Below are positions 1-7,843 of a stretch of DNA of 64,000 nucleotides, piece after piece. The first letter of the stretch is position 1. Every line of letters begins with the position of its first letter. Source of the DNA: Albirhodobacter sp048262715 (GTDB lineage Bacteria; Pseudomonadota; Alphaproteobacteria; Rhodobacterales; Rhodobacteraceae); NCBI GenBank assembly GCA_048262715.1, contig JBLXEV010000011.1, positions 62,001-126,000 on the forward strand, read 5' to 3'. The position numbers and the translations under genes were made by a program. A model generated the notes under the pieces. That model had not been told where the DNA came from. It did no database searches and saw only the letters and a program-made list of their open reading frames with translations.

Positions 1-1122
1 ATTGCGCGCGGCACCAAAGACACGCTGGCACAGCGGATTGCTGACGCTTGGGCCGCGACCTCGGGGCAAGGCATGATCGGCGGGGCATTGCCGTTTGAGA
101 GCGGCGCGCAAGATTGCCTCTGGCATAGCCCGCAGGCGAGCACGATCTGGCCCGCCGCCCTGCGCGCGCCCCATATTGCCACCAGCAGCAGCGCTTCCCT
201 CGCGCCGATCCCTGCGGCGGCGGTCGCGATCACCCCCGCCCCGAGCGCCAGCGCCTATGCACAAGCGGTGGCCCGCGCGCTGTCGATAATGCGCGCCGAG
301 TACGGGCAGAACGAGGCCCTCGAAAAGCTCGTCCTGTCGCGGGCCTTGGTGATCCAGACGCAAGCCCCGATTGCCCGCGATCTCCTGCTCGCGCGGCTGG
401 CCGCCGACCCCGCCGCGACCGCGTTTCAGGTGCGTCTTCCCGATCCCGCCGCCTCAAGCGCGGGCCAGCCGCAACGCGTGCTGATGGGGGCGACGCCGGA
501 GCTATTGGTGCAAAAGACGGGCGATGTGATCCGCTCGCATCCCCTCGCTGGCTCCGCCCGCCGCGAGGCCGACCCCGCGCGCGATCGCGCCAAGGGCGAG
601 GCGCTCAACGCGTCCGAGAAAGACCAGCGCGAACATGCGCTGGTGGTGGAATACATCCTCGATACGCTGGCCCCTGACTGCCGTGATCTCACCTGCCCCA
701 AAGGCACCACGCTGACGCAAACCCGCAGCATGTGGCATCTGGGCACCCGCATCGAGGGGCGGCTGAAGGATCGCGAGACGCCTTCCGTACTGCTCGCCGC
801 CAAGCTGCACCCGACGCCCGCCGTCTGCGGCGTGCCCCATACCCGCGCCGAGGCGCTGATCCGCGAGCTGGAGCCAGATCCGCGCGGGTTCTACGCGGGC
901 GCGGTGGGCTGGTGTAGCGCCTCGGGCGACGGCGCGTGGTATGTCGCGATCCGCAGTGCCGAGATTTGCGGCACGCAAGCGCGGCTGTTCGCGGGGGCGG
1001 GCATCGTCGCGGGCTCCGATCCGATGGCTGAGGCCGCAGAGACCGGCGCGAAATTCGGCGCCATGCTGGCCGCACTCGGGCTGCCGCTCGATGCCGGTAT
1101 GGCTGGCGTTGTACAAGACTAA
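1..1122 (+). CDS. dhbC: isochorismate synthase, 5' end missing
   Basis: Converts chorismate to isochorismate, the first committed step of 2,3-dihydroxybenzoate synthesis in the cytoplasm. The frame is open from base 1, so the start codon lies left of the window; 373 codons are visible. Chorismate-binding family signatures are present: HPLAGSARRE near base 540 and the C-terminal GFYAGAVGW block near base 890, followed by a YVAIRSAE stretch. It is followed after 15 bases by the isochorismatase gene, with an AAGGAAA ribosome-binding site between them, so they form one operon. Anthranilate or aminodeoxychorismate synthase is possible by fold alone, but the neighbours decide for isochorismate synthase. 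Confidence 0.93.
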   Translation: MARGTKDTLAQRIADAWAATSGQGMIGGALPFESGAQDCLWHSPQASTIWPAALRAPHIATSSSASLAPIPAAAVAITPAPSASAYAQAVARALSIMRAEYGQNEALEKLVLSRALVIQTQAPIARDLLLARLAADPAATAFQVRLPDPAASSAGQPQRVLMGATPELLVQKTGDVIRSHPLAGSARREADPARDRAKGEALNASEKDQREHALVVEYILDTLAPDCRDLTCPKGTTLTQTRSMWHLGTRIEGRLKDRETPSVLLAAKLHPTPAVCGVPHTRAEALIRELEPDPRGFYAGAVGWCSASGDGAWYVAIRSAEICGTQARLFAGAGIVAGSDPMAEAAETGAKFGAMLAALGLPLDAGMAGVVQD

Positions 1123-1137
1123 CCAAAGGAAACGACC

Positions 1138-1806
1138 ATGGCTTTGCCCACAATCCCCGCCTACACCCTCCCCGATCCGGACGCCCTGCCCGCCGCCCGC
1201 GCGCCGTGGCAACCTGCCGCCGAGCGCTGCGTGCTTTTGGTGCATGACATGCAGCGCTATTTCTGCGCGCCGTTCCCGCAAGATCTTACCCCCTTGCCGC
1301 AAGTGATCGCCCATATTGCCGCGCTGATCAAAGCCGCGCGCGCGGCGGGCGTTCCGGTGGTTTACACCGCGCAGAATGGCGATCAGTTCCGACCAGATCG
1401 CGGCTTGCAGGCCGATCTGTGGGGCGCGGGCATGCGGGCGATCCCTGAGCATCAGGAGATCCTCGCCGCGCTGAAGCCCACCTCGGACGACATTGTGCTG
1501 GTCAAACACCGTTACAGCGCGTTCCAGCGCTCCAATCTCGAAACTCTGATGCGGGCACGGGGACGCGATCAATTGCTGATCACTGGGATCTACGCCCATA
1601 TCGGCTGTCTTGCGACCGCCGCAGAGGCCTTCCAGCGCGATATCGAACCCTTTGCGATTGCCGATGCGCAGGCCGATTTCAGCCGCGAGAAACACGATAT
1701 GGCGATGCGCTGGGTGGCCGATTGCTGCGGCGGCGTGATCGGGACAGATCACGCGCTGGCGATGATGCACGCAGCGGGGCGTTCCGCCACATGCGAGGTC
1801 GCTTGA
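1138..1806 (+). CDS. dhbB: isochorismatase (2,3-dihydro-2,3-dihydroxybenzoate synthase)
   Basis: Hydrolyses the enolpyruvyl ether of isochorismate to give 2,3-dihydro-2,3-dihydroxybenzoate and pyruvate. The 222 residues cover only the isochorismatase domain. The LLVHDMQRYF block carries catalytic Asp37, and the GIYAHIGC block at 150-157 is characteristic of EntB/VibB/PhzD. EntB and VibB carry a C-terminal aryl carrier domain of about 75 residues, which is absent here; the carrier is encoded separately at 2672-2968. The start follows AAGGAAACGACC. The stop is 1 base from the dhbA start, implying coupled translation. Confidence 0.94.
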   Translation: MALPTIPAYTLPDPDALPAARAPWQPAAERCVLLVHDMQRYFCAPFPQDLTPLPQVIAHIAALIKAARAAGVPVVYTAQNGDQFRPDRGLQADLWGAGMRAIPEHQEILAALKPTSDDIVLVKHRYSAFQRSNLETLMRARGRDQLLITGIYAHIGCLATAAEAFQRDIEPFAIADAQADFSREKHDMAMRWVADCCGGVIGTDHALAMMHAAGRSATCEVA

Positions 1807-1807
1807 G

Positions 1808-2593
1808 ATGCAATTGAGCGGATTTGACGGGCGCGCAGCCTTTGTCACAGGGGCAGCGGGCGGCATCGGGCTGGCGCTTGTCGCGCAATTGCGCGCGGCG
1901 GGTGCGAGGGTCACGGCCACGGATACGGGCGAGGCCATTGATCGGGCCCGCGCGGCTGGGCGGGTGATTGAGGATGCGCAAACGCAGTGGCGCGCGCTCG
2001 ATCTGCGCGATGGCGCGGCGGTCACAGCCAGCGTTGCCGCCGCGCGCGCGGCCTTCGGCCCGGTCACCCTCGGGGTTCATGCGGCCGGGGTGCTTTCCAC
2101 CCTGCCCGTGCGGGATCTGACCGAGGCCGATTGGCAGCGGGTGATGGATATCAATGCGGGCGGCACCTTCCGCATCGGACAGGCCTTGGGCGGTGAGATG
2201 GCGACACAAGGCGGCGGCGCTCTGGTGGTTATCAGCTCGAATGCGGCGGGCATCCCGCGGATGAATATGGCCGCCTATGCCGCCTCAAAGGCCGCCGCGA
2301 CGATGTTCACCCGCTGCCTCGGACTGGAACTCGCGGCACAAGGCGTGCGCTGCAATATCATCGCCCCCGGCTCCACGATGACGCCGATGCAAACGGGGAT
2401 GTGGGCGGATGAGAGCGGCGGTGCAGCGGTGATCGCGGGCAATCTCGCGCAGCATCGCACCGGAATTCCTTTGGGCAAAATCGCCACGCCAGAGGAGGTC
2501 GCACAGGCGGCGATGTTCCTGCTATCGGAGCAAGCGAGCCATATCACGATGGCCGATCTCTATGTCGATGGCGGCGCAACGCTGCGTGGTTAG
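1808..2593 (+). CDS. dhbA: 2,3-dihydro-2,3-dihydroxybenzoate dehydrogenase
   Basis: NAD-dependent oxidation of dihydro-dihydroxybenzoate to 2,3-dihydroxybenzoate, the catechol acid loaded onto the siderophore. It is a classical short-chain dehydrogenase of 261 residues. The glycine motif TGAAGGIG lies at 14-21, an SSNAAG active-site serine region near 143, and the YAASK catalytic pair near 156-160. It is last in the dhbCBA operon and ends just before a strong hairpin terminator. Assignment within the large SDR family rests on operon context. Confidence 0.9.
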   Translation: MQLSGFDGRAAFVTGAAGGIGLALVAQLRAAGARVTATDTGEAIDRARAAGRVIEDAQTQWRALDLRDGAAVTASVAAARAAFGPVTLGVHAAGVLSTLPVRDLTEADWQRVMDINAGGTFRIGQALGGEMATQGGGALVVISSNAAGIPRMNMAAYAASKAAATMFTRCLGLELAAQGVRCNIIAPGSTMTPMQTGMWADESGGAAVIAGNLAQHRTGIPLGKIATPEEVAQAAMFLLSEQASHITMADLYVDGGATLRG

Positions 2594-2614
2594 CCCCCTC
2601 TTTCGCTCGTTTAG

Positions 2615-2648
2615 AAAGGCCCGCCCGATTGTCTCAGGCGGGCCTTTT
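2615..2648. terminator. bidirectional terminator between dhbA and the aryl carrier gene
   Basis: An 11-base perfect stem (AAAGGCCCGCC at 2615-2625 with GGCGGGCCTTT at 2637-2647) encloses an 11-base loop, with T runs on both strands. It sits between the convergent ends of dhbA and the aryl carrier gene and can serve both. Confidence 0.85.
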
Positions 2649-2671
2649 AGTTGCAAAACAGCCCGAGGCCC

Positions 2672-2968
2672 TCACGCGCGGCGCTGCTGCGCCTCCATGA
2701 GGGACCACCAATTCGTTACGCTTGGTGCGGCCGCCAGCGCCTCGAAGGGAACCTCCAGCCCGTGGCGCTGCAATTCCGCCGCCAGACGCATCACTCCGAT
2801 GGAATCGAGCCCGTAGAAGATCAGGCTCTCGTCGGGGTCGATCTCCTCCTCGGCGTCCTCAATCAGCGCGCGCACCTGCGCCTCCAGCCATGTGCGATCC
2901 AGGACGGGTGTGGGCCTGTGCGCGGCGGTGGCAAGCGCTTCGGCTTCAATCTCTGTCAAAAGTGTCAT
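2672..2968 (-). CDS. free-standing aryl carrier protein (phosphopantetheine carrier)
   Basis: A 98-residue carrier protein that should hold 2,3-dihydroxybenzoate as a thioester on a phosphopantetheine arm. The attachment motif GLDSIGVM places the modified serine at residue 56, and DSI followed by a hydrophobic stretch is typical of aryl carrier domains. An in-frame upstream start exists at 3025, but ATG 2968 has a GAGGA ribosome-binding site and gives the expected domain length. It lies downstream of dhbE on the same strand, which would load it. In EntB and VibB this domain is fused to isochorismatase; here it is split off. Confidence 0.88.
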   Translation of the reverse strand: MTLLTEIEAEALATAAHRPTPVLDRTWLEAQVRALIEDAEEEIDPDESLIFYGLDSIGVMRLAAELQRHGLEVPFEALAAAPSVTNWWSLMEAQQRRA

Positions 2969-3002
2969 CGGTCTATCCTCAGGGTGTGAAACGGTCGAAA
3001 CA

Positions 3003-4646
3003 TCAGGGCTGCAAGGCCAGATCACGCGGGGGAGCGGCGAGTTGCGTGCGCAGGCAGCGCTTGTCGATCTTGCCCACGGCGGTCAGCGGCATCTCGTCAA
3101 TGAAGCGGAAGCGGTCAGGTAGCTTGTAATCGGCGATCCCCGCCTCGAGCAGATAGCGCCGCAGAACAGGGCCGCGCAGCCCAGTTGTGCCGCAGATGAA
3201 CGCGCAGGATTTCTCGCCCAGTGCCGAATCCTCCACCCCGACCAATGCGGCCTGCGTGACATCCGGATGGCGCAAGAGCAGGTTCTCAACCTCCTCCGCC
3301 GCAATCTTCTCGCCGCCGCGATTGATTTGATCCTTCACCCGCCCGACCACGCGCAGATTGCCCTGCGCATCGCGGATCACGATATCGCCTGTGGTGTAGA
3401 ACCCATCCTTATCAATCGCTTGCGCGTTCTGCGCGGGGCTTTTGTAATAGCCGCGCAGGGTATAGGGGCCGCGTGTCGCCAGCTCCCCCGCGACGCCATC
3501 GGGCACATCGTGCCCCTGCGCGTCGCGAATCCGCAGCTCGTCATCGGGGCTGATCGGGCGGCCTTGGGTGGTGAAAATCACCTCCTCGGGATCATCGAGG
3601 CGGGTGTAATTCACCAAGCCCTCGGCCATGCCGAACACCTGCTGCAACGCACAGCCCAAGGCCTGCGGCACGCGGCGCGCGGTAGCTTCGGCGAAATTCG
3701 CGCCGCCGACCTGCAACAGCTCCAGAGAGGCGAGCGAACCCGCCCCAGTGTCTGCGCCGCGACGCTCTGCCGCCTCAATCCAAAGAGTGACGGCAGGCGG
3801 CACCAATGCGGCCATCGTCACGCGCTGCGCCTGAACAACCTCGAAACACTGCGCCGGATCGGGCGAGGCCGCCAGAACCACGCAGCCCCCAGCATGGAAA
3901 ACGCCCAGCGCACCGGGCGAACTCATCACGAAATTATGGGCCGCAGGCAGGCAGCATAGAAACCGCGTCTGCGCTGTGACGCCGCAAATCTCCGCACTCG
4001 CGCGGATGCTGTAATCATAGTCATTATGGGTGCGTGGGATCAGTTTGGGCGTGCCCGTGCTACCGCCCGAAAGCTGGAAAAAGGCGACCTCATCAGGGGC
4101 GGAGGGATCGGGGCGGAAGGCCGCACCATCGCCCTGAGCCAATGCCAACTCGAGGCTGCTCGACGGGACATCATCCCCCATGAACAAAACAGTGCGCAAT
4201 TCGGGATGCGCGGCCCGCATCTGAGCCAAAAACGCATCGTCTGCAAAGGCGGGATGCGCGCGGGAGGCGATCAACAGCGCAGGGCGGAGTTGATCGGCAT
4301 AGGCGCGTAACTCCAACTGCTTATGACTGAAGAGCGCATTCACAGGCGCAACCCCGAGTTTCAGCAGCGCGAAGAACACGAGGTAGAACTCCGCGAGATT
4401 GGGCAATTGCACCAGCGCGGTATCGCCTTTCTTCAGCCCGCGCGCGCGCAGGTTCGCCGCCAAGATATCCGAACGGCGCTCCACCTCGGCATAGCTAAAG
4501 CTGCGCGCTCCGCATTGGATCGCGGGGGCATCGGGCCGCTGTGCTGTTTGCTCTGTCAGGCCCCGCGTCAAAGGCGCGTCGATCCAGTAACCCTGCGCAC
4601 GGTAGCGCGCGGCGAGATCATCGGGCCAGCGCGTAAACTCAATCAT
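3003..4646 (-). CDS. dhbE: 2,3-dihydroxybenzoate-AMP ligase
   Basis: Activates 2,3-dihydroxybenzoate with ATP to the acyl adenylate and transfers it to the aryl carrier protein. It is 547 residues, the usual length for EntE/DhbE/VibE. The adenylate-forming core SGGSTGTPKLIPRTH lies near residues 193-207, YTTGD near 415, and the GRVKDQINRGGEKI hinge with the late catalytic lysine downstream. A purine-rich ribosome-binding site (AAGAAGGTGAGAG) precedes the start. It is divergent from the condensation gene across a 117-base AT-rich control region. Confidence 0.93.
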   Translation of the reverse strand: MIEFTRWPDDLAARYRAQGYWIDAPLTRGLTEQTAQRPDAPAIQCGARSFSYAEVERRSDILAANLRARGLKKGDTALVQLPNLAEFYLVFFALLKLGVAPVNALFSHKQLELRAYADQLRPALLIASRAHPAFADDAFLAQMRAAHPELRTVLFMGDDVPSSSLELALAQGDGAAFRPDPSAPDEVAFFQLSGGSTGTPKLIPRTHNDYDYSIRASAEICGVTAQTRFLCCLPAAHNFVMSSPGALGVFHAGGCVVLAASPDPAQCFEVVQAQRVTMAALVPPAVTLWIEAAERRGADTGAGSLASLELLQVGGANFAEATARRVPQALGCALQQVFGMAEGLVNYTRLDDPEEVIFTTQGRPISPDDELRIRDAQGHDVPDGVAGELATRGPYTLRGYYKSPAQNAQAIDKDGFYTTGDIVIRDAQGNLRVVGRVKDQINRGGEKIAAEEVENLLLRHPDVTQAALVGVEDSALGEKSCAFICGTTGLRGPVLRRYLLEAGIADYKLPDRFRFIDEMPLTAVGKIDKRCLRTQLAAPPRDLALQP

Positions 4647-4706
4647 CGTCTCTCACCTTCTTTGCTGCTTCGGGCTTGCGACCCGCGCGGATCTTCGCGT
4701 CTCATC

Positions 4707-4750
4707 TTGACGTCCGCTAATAGTTGAGTATTTTAATCGGATAATGTCAA
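4707..4750. promoter_or_regulatory. divergent promoter region with a degenerate iron-box-like site
   Basis: This AT-rich stretch lies between dhbE (minus) and the condensation gene (plus). On plus, TTGACG (4707-4712) and TATTTT (4729-4734) are 16 bases apart. On minus, a perfect TTGACA lies at 4745-4750. Between them, TTGAGTATTTTAATCGG (4724-4740) matches TGA-N9-TCA with one mismatch, the form seen exactly upstream of the imelysin operon in this window. Control by iron is an inference from this likeness and from the gene content. Confidence 0.4.
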
Positions 4751-4763
4751 TCGGGATTTCCAG

Positions 4764-6194
4764 ATGCCTCTCGCCGACCTCCCCACCCCTGCGCTAAAAT
4801 CCGCCACCGCCTCACAAAACACCTCGCGAACCACATGGGCACTGACCCTCGCGCAGCTCGATTTCTGGGAGGAATTCTGCTTCCACCCCGATCAGCCGAT
4901 TTCCACCGTGGCGCATGGGATTGAGATCATCGGCCCCGCAGACCCTGACGCCTTGGCAAAAGCCATCGCGCAGACTGTACGTGAGGCGGATGTGCTGGCC
5001 CTGCGGTTCATCCCCCCCGCTGATGACGAAAAGAACGCCGCGCCGATGCAAAGCGTCGATCCTGCGCGGCGCCCCGAGTTGCACGAGATGGATTTGCGGG
5101 ATCGCGCGGATCCTGAAGGTCTCGCCCGCGCCGTGATGCAGGCCGATATCAACGCGCCGCTTGATCTGGCGCGCGATCCGCTCTCGGCACAATGGTTGCT
5201 GCGGCTGGGGGAGGCGCGCTGGATCTGGTATGCGCGCGGCCATCACATCATCCTAGATGGCTATTCGATGGCCCTTCTCGAACAACGCTGCGCCACGCTT
5301 TACACCCATTTCATCGGGCGCGGGCCCGCAGGGGAGCCGCTCAAGCCTTTCACCGCCTATCTCGAGGAAGAGGAGGCCTACCGCGCCAGTCCGCGCCACG
5401 CGAAGGATCAGGCATTCTGGCGGGACCAACTCACCGCCAGCACAAGTGCGGCCCTTCCCGTCCTCCAAAAAGGTGGCGAGACCTACGGCGGCGAGATGCT
5501 GGAAGCCGAGATCGCCCTGCCTGAGGCGATGCCCGCTGCGCTGCATGCGCTGAGCGCGCAAACCGCGATCAACTGGCCGGATCTGCTCACATTGCTCAGC
5601 GGGGCCTATCTGAGTAGCTGCCTCACCCTACCCGATCAACCGCCCGCCGACATCGGGCGAGGGCTCGCGATCTGGCTGCCCTATATGAGCCGCCTCGGCA
5701 GTGTCAGCGCCGCGATTCCGGCACTCGTCGTCAATATCTTGCCGCTGAAGGTGCAGGTCGACCCAGAGGAGACATTGGAGCGCTTCTTGATGCGTCAAGG
5801 CGCGCTTTTGCGCCGGATCCGCCGCCATGGCCGCTGCCGGATCGAGCAGATCGCAGCGGATCACGGGCTGGGGCGCGGGCAGCGGTTCTTTTTCTCGCCC
5901 TTGATCAATGTGCTGCCGTTTGATCCGCCTGTCTTCCCCGACTGCACCGTTGAGCGCGAAGTTCTCGCCGCAGGTCCGGGGGATGGGTTCAATATGACCT
6001 TCGCTGCACGCAGCGATGGGCACGGGCTTCATTTGTGCCTTGAGGCAGACCCCGCAATAACGTCGGCGCAGGCCTTCGCACGGCACAGCGAGGCCCTCCC
6101 TGCGTTCCTAAAGGCAGCCCTCGCGCCTCATGCTGGCGCAAGGCTAATCGCAGATTTACTGCCCAGGCACAGCGATCACCCATTCGAAGCGTAA
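4764..6194 (+). CDS. free-standing NRPS condensation-domain protein (VibH-like)
   Basis: A 476-residue single condensation domain with no adenylation or carrier domain attached. The N-terminal motif LTLAQLDFWEEF (residues 28-39) resembles the C1 motif. The catalytic HHxxxDG is HHIILDG at 160-166, inside ARGHHIILDGYSM. Later RFFFSPLINVLPF and GDGFNMTF blocks match motifs of the C-terminal half. By analogy with VibH it would join carrier-bound dihydroxybenzoate to the amine of a soluble substrate such as a polyamine. The amine acceptor cannot be read from sequence. No strong ribosome-binding site precedes the start. Confidence 0.85.
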   Translation: MPLADLPTPALKSATASQNTSRTTWALTLAQLDFWEEFCFHPDQPISTVAHGIEIIGPADPDALAKAIAQTVREADVLALRFIPPADDEKNAAPMQSVDPARRPELHEMDLRDRADPEGLARAVMQADINAPLDLARDPLSAQWLLRLGEARWIWYARGHHIILDGYSMALLEQRCATLYTHFIGRGPAGEPLKPFTAYLEEEEAYRASPRHAKDQAFWRDQLTASTSAALPVLQKGGETYGGEMLEAEIALPEAMPAALHALSAQTAINWPDLLTLLSGAYLSSCLTLPDQPPADIGRGLAIWLPYMSRLGSVSAAIPALVVNILPLKVQVDPEETLERFLMRQGALLRRIRRHGRCRIEQIAADHGLGRGQRFFFSPLINVLPFDPPVFPDCTVEREVLAAGPGDGFNMTFAARSDGHGLHLCLEADPAITSAQAFARHSEALPAFLKAALAPHAGARLIADLLPRHSDHPFEA

Positions 6195-6276
6195 CCCGAA
6201 TAGGCTGGCGATCCGTAACAACAACCGCAGGAAGCGTCGGATCGTCAGACAGCCAGAAAAGCCGCAGACCCCGCGC

Positions 6277-6786
6277 TCAGACCGGGATCTTCCCCTTCGA
6301 TTGCCACGCCTGCGTCACCCGCGGCATCGCGGTTTCGACCCAGTCAGCCAATGCCCGCACCTTCTCCGCCGCCTCTCCCCCCATCGGAGTGAGGCTATAT
6401 TCGACATGCGGCGGCACAACATCGAAGGCGATTCGGAGCACCAACCCATCCTCCTCCAGCCATTGCAGGGTCTGCGCCAGCATTCGCTCGCTGACCCCCC
6501 CAATCCGCCGCCGCAAAGCGCTAAATCGCAGCGTGCCGCCCATCAGCGCGATCAGCACCATGCCGCCCCAGCGACTCGTGACATGTTTGAACACATCGCG
6601 GGAGGCGCATTTTTCCGACAGCAAATCGCCGCGACGGCCGCCGTCGGCCGCCCCGTCCGCGGCCTCCATCCCGCCCTGAATTAACAGCTCGGACCAGAGC
6701 GCAACAGATGTCTCCGCCTCAGGCAGCGGCGCAGGATCGGCCACCCCCATCGTCTCGTCAGCTTGGCTCATTTTCATTTTCTTCAT
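6277..6786 (-). CDS. HxlR-family transcriptional regulator (YtfH-like)
   Basis: A winged-helix DNA-binding regulator of the HxlR family, whose members often sense electrophiles or oxidants through cysteine. The domain spans about residues 55-160. CASRDVFKHVTSRWGGMVLIAL carries the family cysteine, and RRRIGGVSERMLAQTLQWLEEDG forms the recognition helix. The first 50 residues are an acidic, low-complexity extension. It is divergent from a YtfG-type reductase, the arrangement of ytfH-ytfG in enterobacteria, so control of that neighbour and of itself is likely. Alternative starts lie 3 and 5 codons downstream. Confidence 0.88.
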   Translation of the reverse strand: MKKMKMSQADETMGVADPAPLPEAETSVALWSELLIQGGMEAADGAADGGRRGDLLSEKCASRDVFKHVTSRWGGMVLIALMGGTLRFSALRRRIGGVSERMLAQTLQWLEEDGLVLRIAFDVVPPHVEYSLTPMGGEAAEKVRALADWVETAMPRVTQAWQSKGKIPV

Positions 6787-6810
6787 ACTTACAAATTTGT
6801 GCGTACTTAC
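6787..6810. promoter_or_regulatory. candidate HxlR operator
   Basis: Directly upstream of the regulator, ACTTAC occurs twice as a direct repeat 18 bases apart (6787-6792 and 6805-6810), flanking the perfect palindrome ACAAATTTGT (6791-6800). Position in the divergent promoter and repeat spacing fit a dimer-pair site for an HxlR protein. The sequence shows the repeats; binding is inferred. Confidence 0.45.
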
Positions 6811-6870
6811 GTTTTGTTCGCTTTCAGATTATCCCAAATCCAGCACAGGAATCAAGGAAAGGATCACCTC

Positions 6871-7719
6871 ATGACCATCGCAATCACTGGCGCGACGGGC
6901 CAGCTCGGCCGCCTCACCATCGCAAAACTTCTCGAATCCACCCCCGCTGACCAGATCATCGCCCTTGCGCGCTCGCCTGAGAAGGCCGCCGATCTCGGCG
7001 TTGCTGTTCGGCAAGCAGATTATAGCAAGCCCGATACCCTGCCCGCCGCGCTGCAAGGCGTCGAGACGCTTTTGCTGATCTCCGGCTCGGAGGTCGGCCA
7101 GCGTGTGCCCCAGCACAAAGCCGTTATCGAGGCCGCGAAGGCCGCAGGCGTCGGCCGCATTGTCTACACAAGTCTGTTGCAGGCCGATACCTCTCCCCTC
7201 GGCCTCGCGCCGGAGCATGTCGAGACCGAAGCGATGCTGAATGCCTCTGGCCTGCGCACCACCATCCTGCGCAACGGTTGGTACACCGAGAATTACGCAA
7301 GCTCCGTGCCTGCCGCGTTGCAGGCAGGGGCCTTCGTCGGCTCGGCGGCAGAGGGGCGGATTGCATCGGCCTCGCGCGCAGATTACGCGGCGGCGGCAGC
7401 GGCTGTTCTGTCCAGCACAGGCCATGACGGCAAGGTATACGAGCTGGCAGGCGATACCGCATTCACCCTGAGCGAGCTGGCCGCCGAGGCAAGCAAACAA
7501 ACCGGAAAGCAGCTCCCCTATCAGAATCTGCCGGAAGCAGAGTTCGCGGCGATCCTCGTCTCGGCGGGTCTGCCAGAGGGTTTCGCAGGGATGCTCGCGG
7601 CGGTGGATGTCGAAGTCGCTGGCGGAGCACTGGAGTATAGCGGCAAGGATCTCTCGACCCTGATTGACCGACCCACCACGCCAATGGCGCAGACCGTGGC
7701 CGAAATTCTGGCGGCTTGA
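6871..7719 (+). CDS. NAD(P)H:quinone reductase of the NmrA/YtfG type
   Basis: An atypical short-chain dehydrogenase of 282 residues, likely reducing quinones with NAD(P)H like E. coli YtfG (QorB). The N-terminal ITGATGQLGRLTI is the NmrA-type dinucleotide motif GxxGxxG. A TSLLQAD segment follows at about 103-109, and no classical YxxxK pair is evident, as expected for this subfamily. An upstream in-frame ATG at 6763 would overlap the regulator. ATG 6871 follows AAGGAAAGGATC and starts the fold directly, so it is preferred. Confidence 0.87.
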   Translation: MTIAITGATGQLGRLTIAKLLESTPADQIIALARSPEKAADLGVAVRQADYSKPDTLPAALQGVETLLLISGSEVGQRVPQHKAVIEAAKAAGVGRIVYTSLLQADTSPLGLAPEHVETEAMLNASGLRTTILRNGWYTENYASSVPAALQAGAFVGSAAEGRIASASRADYAAAAAAVLSSTGHDGKVYELAGDTAFTLSELAAEASKQTGKQLPYQNLPEAEFAAILVSAGLPEGFAGMLAAVDVEVAGGALEYSGKDLSTLIDRPTTPMAQTVAEILAA

Positions 7720-7749
7720 TCCACCTGAAGAGTTAGACAAACCGAACAT

Positions 7750-7785
7750 ATATCAGGGCAAAATATCTGTTTTTTGCCCTGATAT
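7750..7785. terminator. long hairpin between convergent ytfG-like and nasA genes
   Basis: A perfect 14-base inverted repeat (7750-7763 with 7772-7785; core CAGGGCAAAA/TTTTGCCCTG) encloses an 8-base loop. It lies between the 3' ends of two convergent genes. There is no clean T run after the stem on plus, so it may act as a weak bidirectional terminator or as a 3'-end stabilising hairpin. Confidence 0.5.
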
Positions 7786-7843
7786 GATCTCTATATTTCA
7801 CTTACTCTACAATACAAGTTCAACGCTCTCGTCACCGCATCGC

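Noticed and set aside
502..2067. 521-codon minus frame across the dhb genes
   Set aside because: It runs antisense over dhbC, dhbB and dhbA, is His/Arg-rich in the way GC-rich shadow frames are, and has no domain.
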